The translations under genes and the position numbers were made by a program. A stretch of DNA of 64,000 nucleotides from the NCBI RefSeq assembly GCF_016908395.1, contig NZ_JAFBDU010000012.1, positions 1 through 64,000 of the forward strand. Reading direction: 5' to 3'. The DNA comes from Metabacillus crassostreae. GTDB lineage: Bacteria > Bacillota > Bacilli > Bacillales > Bacillaceae. A model generated the notes under the pieces. The model ran no database searches, was not told where the DNA came from, and saw nothing but the letters and a program-made list of their open reading frames with translations. Shown one piece after another: positions 26,601 to 34,827 of the stretch (positions are counted from its first letter, which is position 1; every line of letters begins with the position of its first letter).

Positions 26601-29600
26601 ATGAAAACATTGTTGCTTATCAATTAAAAGACAATGCAAACAATGATACATGGAAAAACATAGTAGTGATCTACAATGCAAATAAAGAAGCGAAGGAAGT
26701 AAGCTTACCTGCTAACGGTAACTGGAACGTAGTAGTAGATCATACGACTGCTGGTACAGAAACTATTAGAACGGTAAATTCAGATAAAGTATCAGTTGAA
26801 GGGCTTTCAATGATGGTTCTTTACGATCAATCTGAAGCATCTTATACTCCAGAAGTAACTAGTATTACAGTTAATCCTGATACATTAGCAATCAACCCTG
26901 GTGAAACGAAAACAGTAACAGCTTATGTAAAAGATCAAAAAGATCGTGTAATACTTGGTGAAGAAGTAACTTGGTCTTCTTCAGATGTAAGTGTTGCAAC
27001 TGTTTCTCAAGGTAAAGTAAAAGGTTTAGCTGAAGGATCGGCTACAATTACAGTTAAAGCAGGCGACATTGAAAAGACGATCGAAGTAACTGTTGAAGAG
27101 CTTGTTGCTAATGAAATTACGATTTCAGGAAACGACTCTGTGTTTGCAACATATTCAACACAACTATCAGCTTTAGTAAAAGATCAATTTGCTCAAGATA
27201 TGCTTGGTGCAAAAGTAACTTGGTCTACAAGTGATAACACAATTGCAACAGTTAATAGTCAAGGTCAAGTAACTGGTGTGAAACCAGGAAATGTCGTGAT
27301 TACGGCGAAATCTGGTGAAGCAGAAGCTGCTTTAGACATTATAGTGAAAGAAAATGTAAAACGTTATGTACGTATTAAATATGTGAGACCTGATGGTGAC
27401 TTCACTGGTGATTTTGGTGAGTGGAACTTATGGGTTTGGAACACAGGCGTTAAGAATGATCAAATTAACTTTGAATCATTTGAAGGTGACACAGCAATTG
27501 CGAATGTTGAAATTGCTCCTGAAACAGAATCAATTGGATTTCTAGTACGTAAAGGTGAAGATTGGGCAACAGCCAAGGTAGCACCTGATAGTGATGACCA
27601 TAATGTGACAATTGATCGTGACGCGATTGTTACAAAAGTAACAGTTGTAACTGGTGTAGCTGGGCACACTCAAGTACCACATGTTGGTGGACCAGTATTA
27701 GCAGATGGAGAAGTAACTTTCTTCTATCGTGATGAAGATCTATTCAAGAACGATGCTATGGATACAATCGATTCAGTGAAAGTGAAAGTAGACGACGTTG
27801 AGTATGATATGGAGTATAGTTCTGAAAATGAATACTTCTCTTATAAGTTATCAGACTTAGCAGAAGGTACACATGAATATACTTTCTTAGTAACTAAAGA
27901 CGGGGAAACGACTGAGGTTACAGATCCTTATAATACAAAAGATGGTAAGTCTACAATTACGTATAATCGTCCAGATGTAACTATTGAAGCGAGTGTATCA
28001 CCGGAAGAGTTTACGTACGGTGAAAATGCATTATTATCAGCAAGTGCAACAACTGAAGAAGAAGTAAATATTGAAGAGTTATCTGTAAATCTTGAGCCTC
28101 TTGGTGGTAAAAGCAAGGTGGTTATCGACCAAACTGTTGGTAAAGTTGCAATTGGTGCAAGCGACACAGTAGTTGCTGGAGAAAAAGAACTTGTGATCAC
28201 AGCACTTGATGAGTTTGGTAACAAACATACTAAAACAATTAAAGTAACTGTTAAGCCACAGCAATCAGTAGGTGATGAACTAGCATTTGATTGGGATGAA
28301 GCACGGATTTACTTTATGCTAACAGACCGTTTCAAAGATGGAGATCCTTCTAATAATGGTGGCGAAGATGGTAAGTTAGATGAATATGATCCAAACCATA
28401 AAGAAGCTTATCATGGTGGTGACTTACAAGGTATTATCGATAAGTTAGATTACATTGATGATCTTGGAATTAACACAATTTGGATTACCCCTGTTGTTGA
28501 TAATATTGACTTTAATAAAGGACTTGATTTTACAACAAGCGGAGATTTAGAAGCGAAGCAATATGCGTATCATGGCTATTGGGCAGAAGATTTCGAGAAG
28601 CTTGATGCACACTTAGGAGACATTGAGACGTTCCAGGAATTGATCGAAAAAGCACATGATAAAGGTATTAAAATTATGCTAGACGTTGTTGTCAACCATG
28701 CTGGTTATGGTATGAAGGGTGAGGTAGACACAGATGAAGGTCAAAGTGATTGGTTAAAAGATGAAGAAAACCTTCCATCTAAAGAATCAATAGCTAAGCT
28801 TAAAGATATGTTACGTATGGGTGATGAAGAGCTACCTGGTCACGAAGTGAAAGGTGAGCTAGATAATCTTCCAGACTTCAAAACAGAAGATCCAGCAGTT
28901 CGACAACAAATAGTTGAGTGGCAAACTGCATGGTTAGAAAGAGCAAGAACTGATCGTGGAGATACGATTGATTTCTTCCGTATCGATACTGTTAAGCACG
29001 TTGAAGAAGCAACATGGCAAGCATTGAAAAACGGTTTGGTTGAAATTGATCCTAATTTCAAAATGATAGGCGAATATTGGGGTGCAAGTGTTGACAATGA
29101 TGGAGGCTACTTAGGAACAGGTCAAATGGATTCTTTATTAGACTTTGATTTCAAAGAAAAAGCAAAATCATTTGTTGAAGGAAGCATTGATAGTGTTGAT
29201 GAATATTTACAAGATCGTAATGGACGCATTAATAACAATGCAACATTAGGTCAATTCTTAAGCAGTCATGACCAAAACGGCTTCTTAACAGAATATGTAG
29301 GTGGAGACAGAGCGAAATTAAAAGTAGCTGCTGCTCTTCAAATCACTTCTAAAGGTCAACCAGTTATTTACTATGGTGAAGAATTAGGTAACTCTGGTAC
29401 GGCTGATTGGAAGAAAGACGAAAATGGTAATATTCTATCATTTGGTCAAAACCGTGATTCTATGCCTTGGGAGCTTTATGAAAATAAAGACCCTGAAGCA
29501 ATGGCACTTCACAATCATTACTCAACTTTACTAAACATCCGTGCAGATTACTCAAAAGTATTCTCTAAAGGTTCTCGTGAAAAAGTAGCTGGTGGAGATG

Positions 29601-30727
29601 AAAAAGGATATTTAGTATTTGAAAGAGAGTATGAAGGTGAGCAAGCATTAGTTGGTTTAAACACTGCAGAAACAGCAACACAAGCAACGTTTGCAGTAGA
29701 CTTTGCTGCTAATACAAAATTAATTGACCTATACAACAACAAAGAATACGTTGTAAATGAAAATCAAGAAGTAACTGTTGACTTACCTGGTAGTGTTGAT
29801 GGTGGTACTTTTATCCTTGCTGCTGAGAAGGTAGAGCCGAATCCAGGAGACAACCCAGGAGACAACCCAGGAGATAAACCAGGAGACAACCCAGGAGACA
29901 ACCCAGGAGATAAACCAGGAGACAACCCAGGAGATAAACCAGGAGACAACCCAGGAGATAATCCAGGAGGCAATCCGGGAGACAACCCAGGAAACAATCC
30001 TGGAAAAAACAATGACAAACCAAAATCAGTTGTTGTAAAAGCAAAAATAAAAGATGGTAAAGTAACAATTGAAAATAAAGATCTTGAAAAAGTGGGCAAA
30101 GGCGATCAAGTTATCATTGAATTAAAAGATAATAAATCATCTAAAGCTACATTCACTTTAACAAAAGAAAATATCTCTTTATTAATAGAAAAAGGAATAA
30201 AGGCAGTAACTCTAGCTCCTAAAGACTTAGAAGTTGCTATAAAAGTTCCAATATCACTTATTCCAGAAGGTGCTGATTTAGTTGTTAAGCGTCTAGCGGA
30301 TATGGAAGATGACAGTTTCATTAGTGGTGTGTATGACTTCTCATTACTTGTAGATGGAAAGTATATCCACAACTTTAATGAAGAGATTGAACTAGTATTT
30401 GATGTAAACCCAAAAAACGTTAAAAATCCAGAAAATGTTGAGGTAATTTACTTCAATGAAGAAACAGAGAAATGGGAGATCGTACCAGGTGCTGTATATA
30501 AAGATGGTAAAGTAACTGTTCGTACTCCACATTTCAGTATCTTTGCAGTAGTAGAAGTTACAAAGGTTGATGATGTAGAAACAATCTCAGAACCTTCTAA
30601 GGATGGCTATGAGCTTCCTTCAACAGCAACTACAAGCTATAACTGGTTAGTGATCGGTTTTATCGTGATCTCTATTGGTGGGGTATATGTATTTGTTCAA
30701 CGAAGAAAAATTCAAATAGAAAAATAA
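23645..30727 (+). CDS. Cell-wall-anchored amylopullulanase, two GH13 modules
   Basis: This secreted protein of about 2,360 residues has a signal peptide ending ASVSA and three starch-binding E-set/CBM48-like repeats (about 38-318). A CBM48 (about 414-520) precedes a type I pullulanase GH13 module (about 540-950; FNWGYDP, VIADVVYNH, DGFRFDLMG, YGEPW, TAHDN). Next come two Big_2 Ig domains (about 1073-1234), a CBM41-like domain (about 1237-1336), two further E-set domains, and an alpha-amylase GH13 module (about 1548-1962; LDVVVNHAG, FFRIDTVKH, GEYWG, SSHDQNG). The C-terminus is a (N/K)PGD tandem linker, a beta domain, LPSTA at about 2324, a membrane helix and a basic tail. The first module should cut alpha-1,6 and the second alpha-1,4 bonds. 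GTG 23645 is preferred (GGGGGG 6 nt upstream); TTG 23648 is possible. Confidence 0.93.
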   Translation: MLKKQNRKVLSMLVIFSLVLQLLSGLIPYASVSAEVTSPVVNDDGTVTFTYEGEAESVKIAGSFTEWGTSPLDMVEESESIWKLTTPLEDGTYQYKFIVDNKEEWVLDPNNPNQADGNSVFTKGEVEPPPAPTVESPVIGSDGSVTFTYEGAADSVKVAGSFTDWQNGALEMTEKSEGIWELTQKLPNGDYQYKLIVDGEWITDPANKNPQLDGNSTFTVEVLQSPVINQDGSVTFNYKQSQDNETAVYLIGGLNDWSLETAYEMVLNDKGVFSVTVENVAPGEYQYKFLRNERNWNGQEITDPLNTETKDGNSLLIIESPEPINVQSALMDSLSEILVTTNKAFGDQELVVTDVEANEVIETTTTKISDTKAKITLADNVNVDVRKLYEVSVGNSEGKVVTMRNVLNDDQFFYDGDLGYNYSSSKTSFKLWAPTATKVSLAIYDNAGTYEGAFVPDHTDGIETEMNRTNNGVWSLEVNEDLKNKYYMYKVEFANGDVNYAVDPYAVSTSANGQRTAIVDLDSTDPSGFDPTDKPAIVSPADAIIYELHVRDFSINEDSGMDNKGKYLAFTEEGTTSPSGVKTGVDSLKELGVNYVHLLPTYDFGSVNELKVDDPNSDEVKFNWGYDPIHFNVPEGSYSSDPTDPTSRIKEYKQMVQSLHDNGIRVIADVVYNHTYMNESTQLEGKSPFDAIVPGYYYRTDDTGKITNGSGTGNEVASERPMVRKYIKDSVHYWATEFGIDGFRFDLMGLIDQKTMQELTRELKNEVDPNVLIYGEPWTGGSSSLPASMQHFKGTQKDQGYAVFNDNIRGAIKGGSDDNSTGFATGSTGKEGDIVAGVKGAIDQFANDPQETITYVTAHDNLNLWDKLMAVAGEDASENPHAVITEEDPLDNELVKRSLLANGIVLTSQGIPFLHAGEEMLRSKYGNHNSYKSPDNINMIRWELKDQYESVFNYYKGLIDLRKNHSAFKMDTKAEVNEHFEVLKQDENIVAYQLKDNANNDTWKNIVVIYNANKEAKEVSLPANGNWNVVVDHTTAGTETIRTVNSDKVSVEGLSMMVLYDQSEASYTPEVTSITVNPDTLAINPGETKTVTAYVKDQKDRVILGEEVTWSSSDVSVATVSQGKVKGLAEGSATITVKAGDIEKTIEVTVEELVANEITISGNDSVFATYSTQLSALVKDQFAQDMLGAKVTWSTSDNTIATVNSQGQVTGVKPGNVVITAKSGEAEAALDIIVKENVKRYVRIKYVRPDGDFTGDFGEWNLWVWNTGVKNDQINFESFEGDTAIANVEIAPETESIGFLVRKGEDWATAKVAPDSDDHNVTIDRDAIVTKVTVVTGVAGHTQVPHVGGPVLADGEVTFFYRDEDLFKNDAMDTIDSVKVKVDDVEYDMEYSSENEYFSYKLSDLAEGTHEYTFLVTKDGETTEVTDPYNTKDGKSTITYNRPDVTIEASVSPEEFTYGENALLSASATTEEEVNIEELSVNLEPLGGKSKVVIDQTVGKVAIGASDTVVAGEKELVITALDEFGNKHTKTIKVTVKPQQSVGDELAFDWDEARIYFMLTDRFKDGDPSNNGGEDGKLDEYDPNHKEAYHGGDLQGIIDKLDYIDDLGINTIWITPVVDNIDFNKGLDFTTSGDLEAKQYAYHGYWAEDFEKLDAHLGDIETFQELIEKAHDKGIKIMLDVVVNHAGYGMKGEVDTDEGQSDWLKDEENLPSKESIAKLKDMLRMGDEELPGHEVKGELDNLPDFKTEDPAVRQQIVEWQTAWLERARTDRGDTIDFFRIDTVKHVEEATWQALKNGLVEIDPNFKMIGEYWGASVDNDGGYLGTGQMDSLLDFDFKEKAKSFVEGSIDSVDEYLQDRNGRINNNATLGQFLSSHDQNGFLTEYVGGDRAKLKVAAALQITSKGQPVIYYGEELGNSGTADWKKDENGNILSFGQNRDSMPWELYENKDPEAMALHNHYSTLLNIRADYSKVFSKGSREKVAGGDEKGYLVFEREYEGEQALVGLNTAETATQATFAVDFAANTKLIDLYNNKEYVVNENQEVTVDLPGSVDGGTFILAAEKVEPNPGDNPGDNPGDKPGDNPGDNPGDKPGDNPGDKPGDNPGDNPGGNPGDNPGNNPGKNNDKPKSVVVKAKIKDGKVTIENKDLEKVGKGDQVIIELKDNKSSKATFTLTKENISLLIEKGIKAVTLAPKDLEVAIKVPISLIPEGADLVVKRLADMEDDSFISGVYDFSLLVDGKYIHNFNEEIELVFDVNPKNVKNPENVEVIYFNEETEKWEIVPGAVYKDGKVTVRTPHFSIFAVVEVTKVDDVETISEPSKDGYELPSTATTSYNWLVIGFIVISIGGVYVFVQRRKIQIEK
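29840..30004 (+). repeat. 12-bp tandem repeat encoding (N/K)PGD linker
   Basis: Fourteen near-identical 12-bp units (AAYCCAGGAGAY-like) encode NPGD or KPGD, ending NPGNNPGK. The last few units diverge at third positions. The array forms a flexible, charged Pro-Gly spacer between the amylase module and the C-terminal beta domain. Repeat number may vary between strains. Confidence 0.9.
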
Positions 30728-30740
30728 AATGATTTTATTT

Positions 30741-30778
30741 GCTTGATAGTGGGTGCTTCCCAATATCAAGCTTTTTTT
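30741..30778 (+). terminator. Terminator of the amylopullulanase gene
   Basis: GCTTGATAGTGGG and CCCAATATCAAGC pair with one mismatch around a 5-nt loop, followed by seven T residues. Confidence 0.85.
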
Positions 30779-30800
30779 GTTTTTTCTTATTGGAAATAAA

Positions 30801-30836
30801 ATGAGAGGAAATCTTATTAGTAAGATTTCCTCTCAT
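30801..30836 (-). terminator. Terminator of ku
   Basis: A perfect 16-bp stem (ATGAGAGGAAATCTTA and complement) with loop TTAG is followed on the minus strand by TTATTTCC. It lies just past the ku stop codon. Confidence 0.75.
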
Positions 30837-30844
30837 ATCAGATC

Positions 30845-31735
30845 TTAAGCTTTTTTCCTAACAGTTTTTGTTTTTTTAGCTGATGTTGCTTCTGTTCCTT
30901 TTTCTTTAGTCACATCTCCACCAACTACTTTTGGTTGTTGAACTTTTGGTATTGCTTGAGGCTTTTTTGTTTTTTCGATACTAGCTTGTAATGCACTCAT
31001 TAAATCAACCACATTTTGTCTAGGAGCAGCTTCAGAAGGTGTCTTTCCTTCGTCTTGGTTTACTTTTCGCTCAATTAATTCCTGAAGAGCTAGACGGTAG
31101 TCATCTTTATATTTCTCAGGTTCAAATGTTGTTGTTAATTGATCAATTAACATTATTGCTGTTTCTAGCTCCTTTGATCCTACTTCAACTTGCTCAGGCA
31201 CACTAGGTACTTCTTTAACATTTCTGACTTCATCTGGATAATGAACAGTTTCCATCACAATACAGTTTTGATAAACACGTACGATTGCAAGCTGTTGTTT
31301 TGATCGAATTGTTATCTCTGCAATACCAATTTTACCGGATTTAGTTAATGATTCACGTAATAATCCATAGGCTTTACCACCGTTTTCTCCTGGTCCAATA
31401 AAGTATGATCGATTAAAATAAATAGGATCAATATCTTCCATCTTGACGAAATCAATAATCTCAACTGTTTTATCTTCATGTTCATCTTTAATCTCTTTTA
31501 ATTCTTCATCAGTTAAAACAACATATTTTCCTTTTACATACTCATAACCTTTTACAATTTCATCAGGTGATATTTCTTCATCACAATTTGGACATTTCTT
31601 TTCATACTGAATAGGTGTATGGCATTTTTTATGGAGGGTTCTTAGCTTGATATCTTTATCCTCGGTTGCTGCATAAAGCTTTATTGGTATATTTACAAGT
31701 CCAAAACTAATGGATCCTTTCCACATTGTATGCAT
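30845..31735 (-). CDS. ku: Non-homologous end-joining protein Ku
   Basis: The 296-residue protein opens MHTMWKGSISFGLVNIPIKL, the bacterial Ku signature, with RTLHKKCHTPIQY, CPNCDEEI, VLTDEELKEI and FIGPGENGGKAYGLLRESL along the beta-barrel core. The last 60 residues are Lys/Ala/Pro-rich (RKVNQDEGKTPSEAA..., KKTKTVRKKA), the variable DNA-binding tail. The homodimer threads DNA ends and recruits LigD. The start follows a weak AAGGCAGGGA ribosome-binding site. In B. subtilis ku (ykoV) adjoins ligD (ykoU); here they are separated by the HAD phosphatase and amylopullulanase genes. Confidence 0.95.
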   Translation of the reverse strand: MHTMWKGSISFGLVNIPIKLYAATEDKDIKLRTLHKKCHTPIQYEKKCPNCDEEISPDEIVKGYEYVKGKYVVLTDEELKEIKDEHEDKTVEIIDFVKMEDIDPIYFNRSYFIGPGENGGKAYGLLRESLTKSGKIGIAEITIRSKQQLAIVRVYQNCIVMETVHYPDEVRNVKEVPSVPEQVEVGSKELETAIMLIDQLTTTFEPEKYKDDYRLALQELIERKVNQDEGKTPSEAAPRQNVVDLMSALQASIEKTKKPQAIPKVQQPKVVGGDVTKEKGTEATSAKKTKTVRKKA

Positions 31736-31852
31736 ATATATCCCTGCCTTATTAAAAAATTTCCTTCATTTATTTATTAGCATAGGGTTTATCCTACTTT
31801 TTAATAAGTAGCAATACATACCAAATCTTTTGTCAGGAATTTATCACAGAAA

Positions 31853-32632
31853 TTAAAAGATCTCTAACTGCTGTAAAATTAAAATTGTTATACCGAGTAC
31901 CCAAACATATATCGCAAAAAGCTTAAGTGATTTATTTTTGACAAAAGAGATCATGAATTTGACTGCGATATAACCAAATATGGCTGATGCAATTGTTGCT
32001 ACCAACATTGATGTAAAACTAATTTGAGGAACATTTCCTGATAAAATATCTTTAAATTGAAATATAACTCCACCACAAATTGCAGGTATTGATAGAAGAA
32101 AGGAAAAATAAGCTGCTGCTTCTTTGTCCATTTTTCTAATGAGTGCACCGACAATTGTCATACCGGATCTAGAAATCGCAGGGAAAATAGCAATAGCTTG
32201 GAAACTTCCTATAAAAAAAGAATCAAAAAAAGTTATATCATCTACCTTTTTTTCTCCATTTTTAATTGAATCAGCAAACCAGAGAAATAGTCCTGTTACA
32301 AGAAACTCCCAGCCGATTGTTACGCCTGTTTTTGAGATGGTTTCGAAATAATCATTGAACAATAACCCAGCTATAACAGCAGGTATTGTGCCTACAATTA
32401 ATAATAAACCAATACGACTAAAAGGGTTTTTAATAAGCTTTACTAAAATGTCTTTATAAAAAACAAACAAAGCAATAAGTGTTCCTATATGCAACATAGT
32501 ATCTAAAAACAAACCTGCTTCTTCAAGACCAAAGAAATTTCTTCCTAAATATAGATGTCCAGTACTACTAATAGGTATAAATTCAGTTAAACCTTGGATA
32601 ATACCTAGAATGATCGCTTGAAGCCAATCCAT
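31853..32632 (-). CDS. uppP: Undecaprenyl-diphosphatase UppP (BacA family)
   Basis: The 259-residue integral membrane enzyme starts MDWLQAIILGIIQGLTEFIP and carries both catalytic motifs: QGLTEFIPISSTGHL (E..SSTGH) and IFPAISRSGMTI (the second serine/arginine motif). About eight membrane segments follow. It converts undecaprenyl pyrophosphate to undecaprenyl phosphate, recycling the wall-lipid carrier and giving bacitracin tolerance. Start 32632 is chosen for GGAGGGAACAAGG directly upstream; the frame is open 24 codons further without a ribosome-binding site. It is divergent from a dedA gene. It is slightly shorter than the usual roughly 270 residues, but no motif is missing. Confidence 0.93.
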   Translation of the reverse strand: MDWLQAIILGIIQGLTEFIPISSTGHLYLGRNFFGLEEAGLFLDTMLHIGTLIALFVFYKDILVKLIKNPFSRIGLLLIVGTIPAVIAGLLFNDYFETISKTGVTIGWEFLVTGLFLWFADSIKNGEKKVDDITFFDSFFIGSFQAIAIFPAISRSGMTIVGALIRKMDKEAAAYFSFLLSIPAICGGVIFQFKDILSGNVPQISFTSMLVATIASAIFGYIAVKFMISFVKNKSLKLFAIYVWVLGITILILQQLEIF

Positions 32633-32727
32633 CCTTGTTCCCTCCTTAAAAATCATGCTTGTCTGTATACATGAATATGTGTATGATATATGCTTGTAGA
32701 ACACAGCTTGGAAAATAGGTGATCAAA

Positions 32728-33366
32728 TTGGAAGAGTTAATTTTAACATTGGTAGAAAACTTTAAAGAGCTTTCTTATTTTGGAATCATGCTTGCTTTAA
32801 CAATAGAATTTGTACCAGCAGAGCTTGTTTTACCACTTGCTGGTTTTTGGGTATATGAAGGAGATATGACACTTTGGGGAACAGTACTGGCTGGAACTAT
32901 AGGCGGTACACTGGGACCACTAACCTTATATGCTGTTGGGAGATATGGAGGAAGGCCTTTTCTGTTGAAGTATGGCAAGTATTTCTTCATTAATGAAGAA
33001 AAACTCATTAAATCAGATGAGTTTTTTGAAAGAAATGGTGCAATGGTTGCATTCACAGCGAGATTTCTTCCAGGTATACGGACACTTATATCTATTCCGT
33101 GTGGAATGGCTAAAATGAATGTTTGGATTTTCTCAATATATACTTTTATTGCTATGTTACCTATTACTTTTATTTATGTTTATCTAGGCTTTAAGCTTGG
33201 AGAAAGATGGGAAGATGTAGGAGCACTAGCGAATAAATATATTTTACCAATTGGCTTAACTGTTTTGTTTATTTTTATTGCGTATAAAATCATTACGAGA
33301 AAAAAGCGAAATTCAATTGATGAAGAAACATTTGAGCATATATCATCTAAAAATAACCATTCATGA
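32728..33366 (+). CDS. DedA family membrane protein (YkoX-like)
   Basis: The 212-residue membrane protein has the DedA/SNARE-associated signature: EFVPAELVLPLAGFWV, the half-helix region GGTLGPLTLYAVGRYGGRPFLLKYGKYFF, and FTARFLPGIRTLISIPCGMAKM with the conserved Arg. The family flips lipids; B. subtilis UptA (YngC) and its relatives translocate undecaprenyl phosphate, and position suggests this one is the YkoX orthologue. The TTG start at 32728 is preferred because AGGTGATC, complementary to the end of 16S rRNA, lies just upstream; GTG 32719 would sit within that site. It is back to back with uppP. Confidence 0.88.
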   Translation: MEELILTLVENFKELSYFGIMLALTIEFVPAELVLPLAGFWVYEGDMTLWGTVLAGTIGGTLGPLTLYAVGRYGGRPFLLKYGKYFFINEEKLIKSDEFFERNGAMVAFTARFLPGIRTLISIPCGMAKMNVWIFSIYTFIAMLPITFIYVYLGFKLGERWEDVGALANKYILPIGLTVLFIFIAYKIITRKKRNSIDEETFEHISSKNNHS

Positions 33367-33422
33367 TAATTTAACAATAATAAGGTTAGTATGGAAGATT
33401 AATATAATTTAAGGAAAAACTG

Positions 33423-33452
33423 TTGACATTTACCATTGACTGAAAGTATGAT
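33423..33452 (+). promoter_or_regulatory. Sigma-A promoter of the terC transcript
   Basis: TTGACA at 33423-33428 and TATGAT at 33447-33452 are spaced by 18 nt. The predicted start is about 20 nt before the riboswitch aptamer. Confidence 0.65.
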
Positions 33453-33478
33453 GAATATAACTTAATATTCTTCTTCTC

Positions 33479-33583
33479 AAAGGGGAGTAGCGTTCAGGAG
33501 TTTTTTTCCTGAAAACAAAGTCGTCATTTCATGGATTGATATCCATCGGCTTTGTTGGCATGATCGGTGTTTACATGCTCAGC
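33479..33583 (+). ncRNA. yybP-ykoY (Mn2+) riboswitch
   Basis: The segment starts AAAGGGGAGTAGCG, contains a variable hairpin (TTCAGGAG...CTGAA), CAAAGTCGTCA, a stem TGGATTGATATCCA, CGGCTTTGTTGGCATGATCGG, and the closing CATGCTCAGCAAGACC. These are the conserved loops of the manganese-sensing yybP-ykoY class. It precedes a terminator and a TerC-family exporter gene, its most common partner. Mn2+ binding should favour read-through. Confidence 0.93.
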
Positions 33584-33618
33584 AAGACCTTTGCCTAAGT
33601 TGGCAAAGGTCTTTTTTT
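33584..33618 (+). terminator. Riboswitch-controlled terminator
   Basis: AAGACCTTTGCC and GGCAAAGGTCTT form a perfect stem with a short loop followed by T6. It overlaps the 3' side of the aptamer, as expected for a switch. Confidence 0.88.
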
Positions 33619-33696
33619 GTTTCCTATGCTAACTTAGGTGCTAGAAATTCTGGTGGAAAAGAATGTAATGAGACCTTAAGAGCATAGGAGGAAAAA

Positions 33697-34506
33697 ATGA
33701 TGGATGTGACTTTATTGTTAGAGTACGGCTGGGTGCTTCTAGTACTAATTGCATTAGAAGGAATTTTAGCTGCTGATAATGCACTTGTAATGGCTGTTAT
33801 GGTTAAGCATTTACCTGAAGATCAAAGGAAAAAGGCACTATTTTATGGATTAGCAGGTGCATTTGTATTAAGGTTCGGAGCTTTATTCTTAATTTCTTTC
33901 TTAGTAAATGTATGGCAAGTGCAAGCTATTGGTGCAATTTATTTACTTTATATCTCTATAAATCATATTTTTAAAAAATATGTATTTAAGAAAAATGAGC
34001 ATCTTAAAAAACCAAAAAAAGAATCTGGGTTCTGGGGAACAGTTTTTAAGGTTGAGTTAGCAGATATGGCGTTTGCAGTTGATTCAATTCTTGCAGCAGT
34101 TGCTTTGGCAGTAACGTTACCTGCAACAAACCTTCCTGCTATTGGTGGAATAGATGGAGGACAGTTTTTAGTCATTCTTGCAGGTGGTATCATAGGAATT
34201 ATTATAATGAGATTTGCAGCAACTTATTTTGTGAAGATTCTTAAGAAAAAGCCTTCTCTTGAAACAGCGGCTTTTGTTATTGTTGGTTGGGTAGGTGTAA
34301 AGCTTGCGTTGTATACATTAGCACATCCAGAAATCAATATTGTTTCAAAACATTTTATTGAATCACCAACATGGAAGTTAATATTCTGGATTGTTTTAGC
34401 AGGAATAGCGATTAGTGGATGGTTCTTATCAAAGGAAGTAACAGAAGAGTCGCTTGTGAACGAAATAGATCAAGAGCCAAATCTAAGAAAAGTAGAAAGC
34501 AATTAA
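33697..34506 (+). CDS. TerC-family manganese exporter (YkoY/MeeY-like)
   Basis: The 269-residue membrane protein has about seven helices with the TerC metal-site motifs ALEGILAADNALVMAV and ELADMAFAVDSILAAVAL, each with an acidic Asp/Glu pair in a helix. B. subtilis YkoY (MeeY) and YceF (MeeF) are Mn2+ exporters that metallate secreted enzymes. The preceding yybP-ykoY riboswitch and the position next to sigI, as in B. subtilis, support the YkoY identity. The start is at ATG 33697 or 33700 behind AGGAGG. A strong terminator follows. Confidence 0.92.
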   Translation: MMDVTLLLEYGWVLLVLIALEGILAADNALVMAVMVKHLPEDQRKKALFYGLAGAFVLRFGALFLISFLVNVWQVQAIGAIYLLYISINHIFKKYVFKKNEHLKKPKKESGFWGTVFKVELADMAFAVDSILAAVALAVTLPATNLPAIGGIDGGQFLVILAGGIIGIIIMRFAATYFVKILKKKPSLETAAFVIVGWVGVKLALYTLAHPEINIVSKHFIESPTWKLIFWIVLAGIAISGWFLSKEVTEESLVNEIDQEPNLRKVESN

Positions 34507-34512
34507 AGTAAG

Positions 34513-34546
34513 GGAAGTGGAGAAAGATGGACTCCACTTCCTTTTT
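34513..34546 (+). terminator. Terminator of terC
   Basis: GGAAGTGGAG / CTCCACTTCC form a perfect 10-bp stem with a 9-nt loop, followed by TTTTT. Confidence 0.85.
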
Positions 34547-34801
34547 CTGTTTGTATTGGATCTCTAAAGTGATATGACCTCATTGACTTTTCTCCTTAGT
34601 AGTTAGTCATTTGATTAACTTATAAGGGCTACCTAACTAACACTAGATAGGTTTGTACCTTTTTACTTAAAGTCCTCAAGGAAAGATAGTCCTTAAAACC
34701 GCAAAAAAAGGATAGAAAGAAAACAATTCAATGTCATTTTTGTAACAATTTTTAGTTCTATATACTCATATGGAGATTTTTTAAAAGAATTTTAAATCAA
34801 C
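34547..34801 (+). other. Intergenic region upstream of the sigI promoter
   Basis: About 250 AT-rich bases lie between the terC terminator and the sigI promoter. I see no gene, no strong hairpin and no recognised operator. The 62-codon frame at 34858-35046, just downstream, lacks coding character. Confidence 0.4.
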
Positions 34802-34827
34802 ACCCTTACCTATATTAAGGACAGCGA
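34802..34827 (+). promoter_or_regulatory. Candidate sigma-I promoter of sigI-rsgI
   Basis: ACCCTT at 34802 and CGAA at 34824-34827 are separated by 16 nt, resembling the sigma-I promoter form (ACCCCC-type -35 and CGAA -10). Autoregulation of sigI is known in B. subtilis. The leader to the sigI start would be long, about 260 nt. Confidence 0.4.

Noticed and set aside
29840-30004. A CRISPR-like look of regularly spaced short repeats
   Set aside because: The 12-bp units are contiguous in-frame codons without spacers, encoding NPGD/KPGD.
29764-30099. Antisense frames rich in PGLSPGL and CLLG repeats
   Set aside because: They are the complement of the PGD tandem repeat in the amylopullulanase gene.
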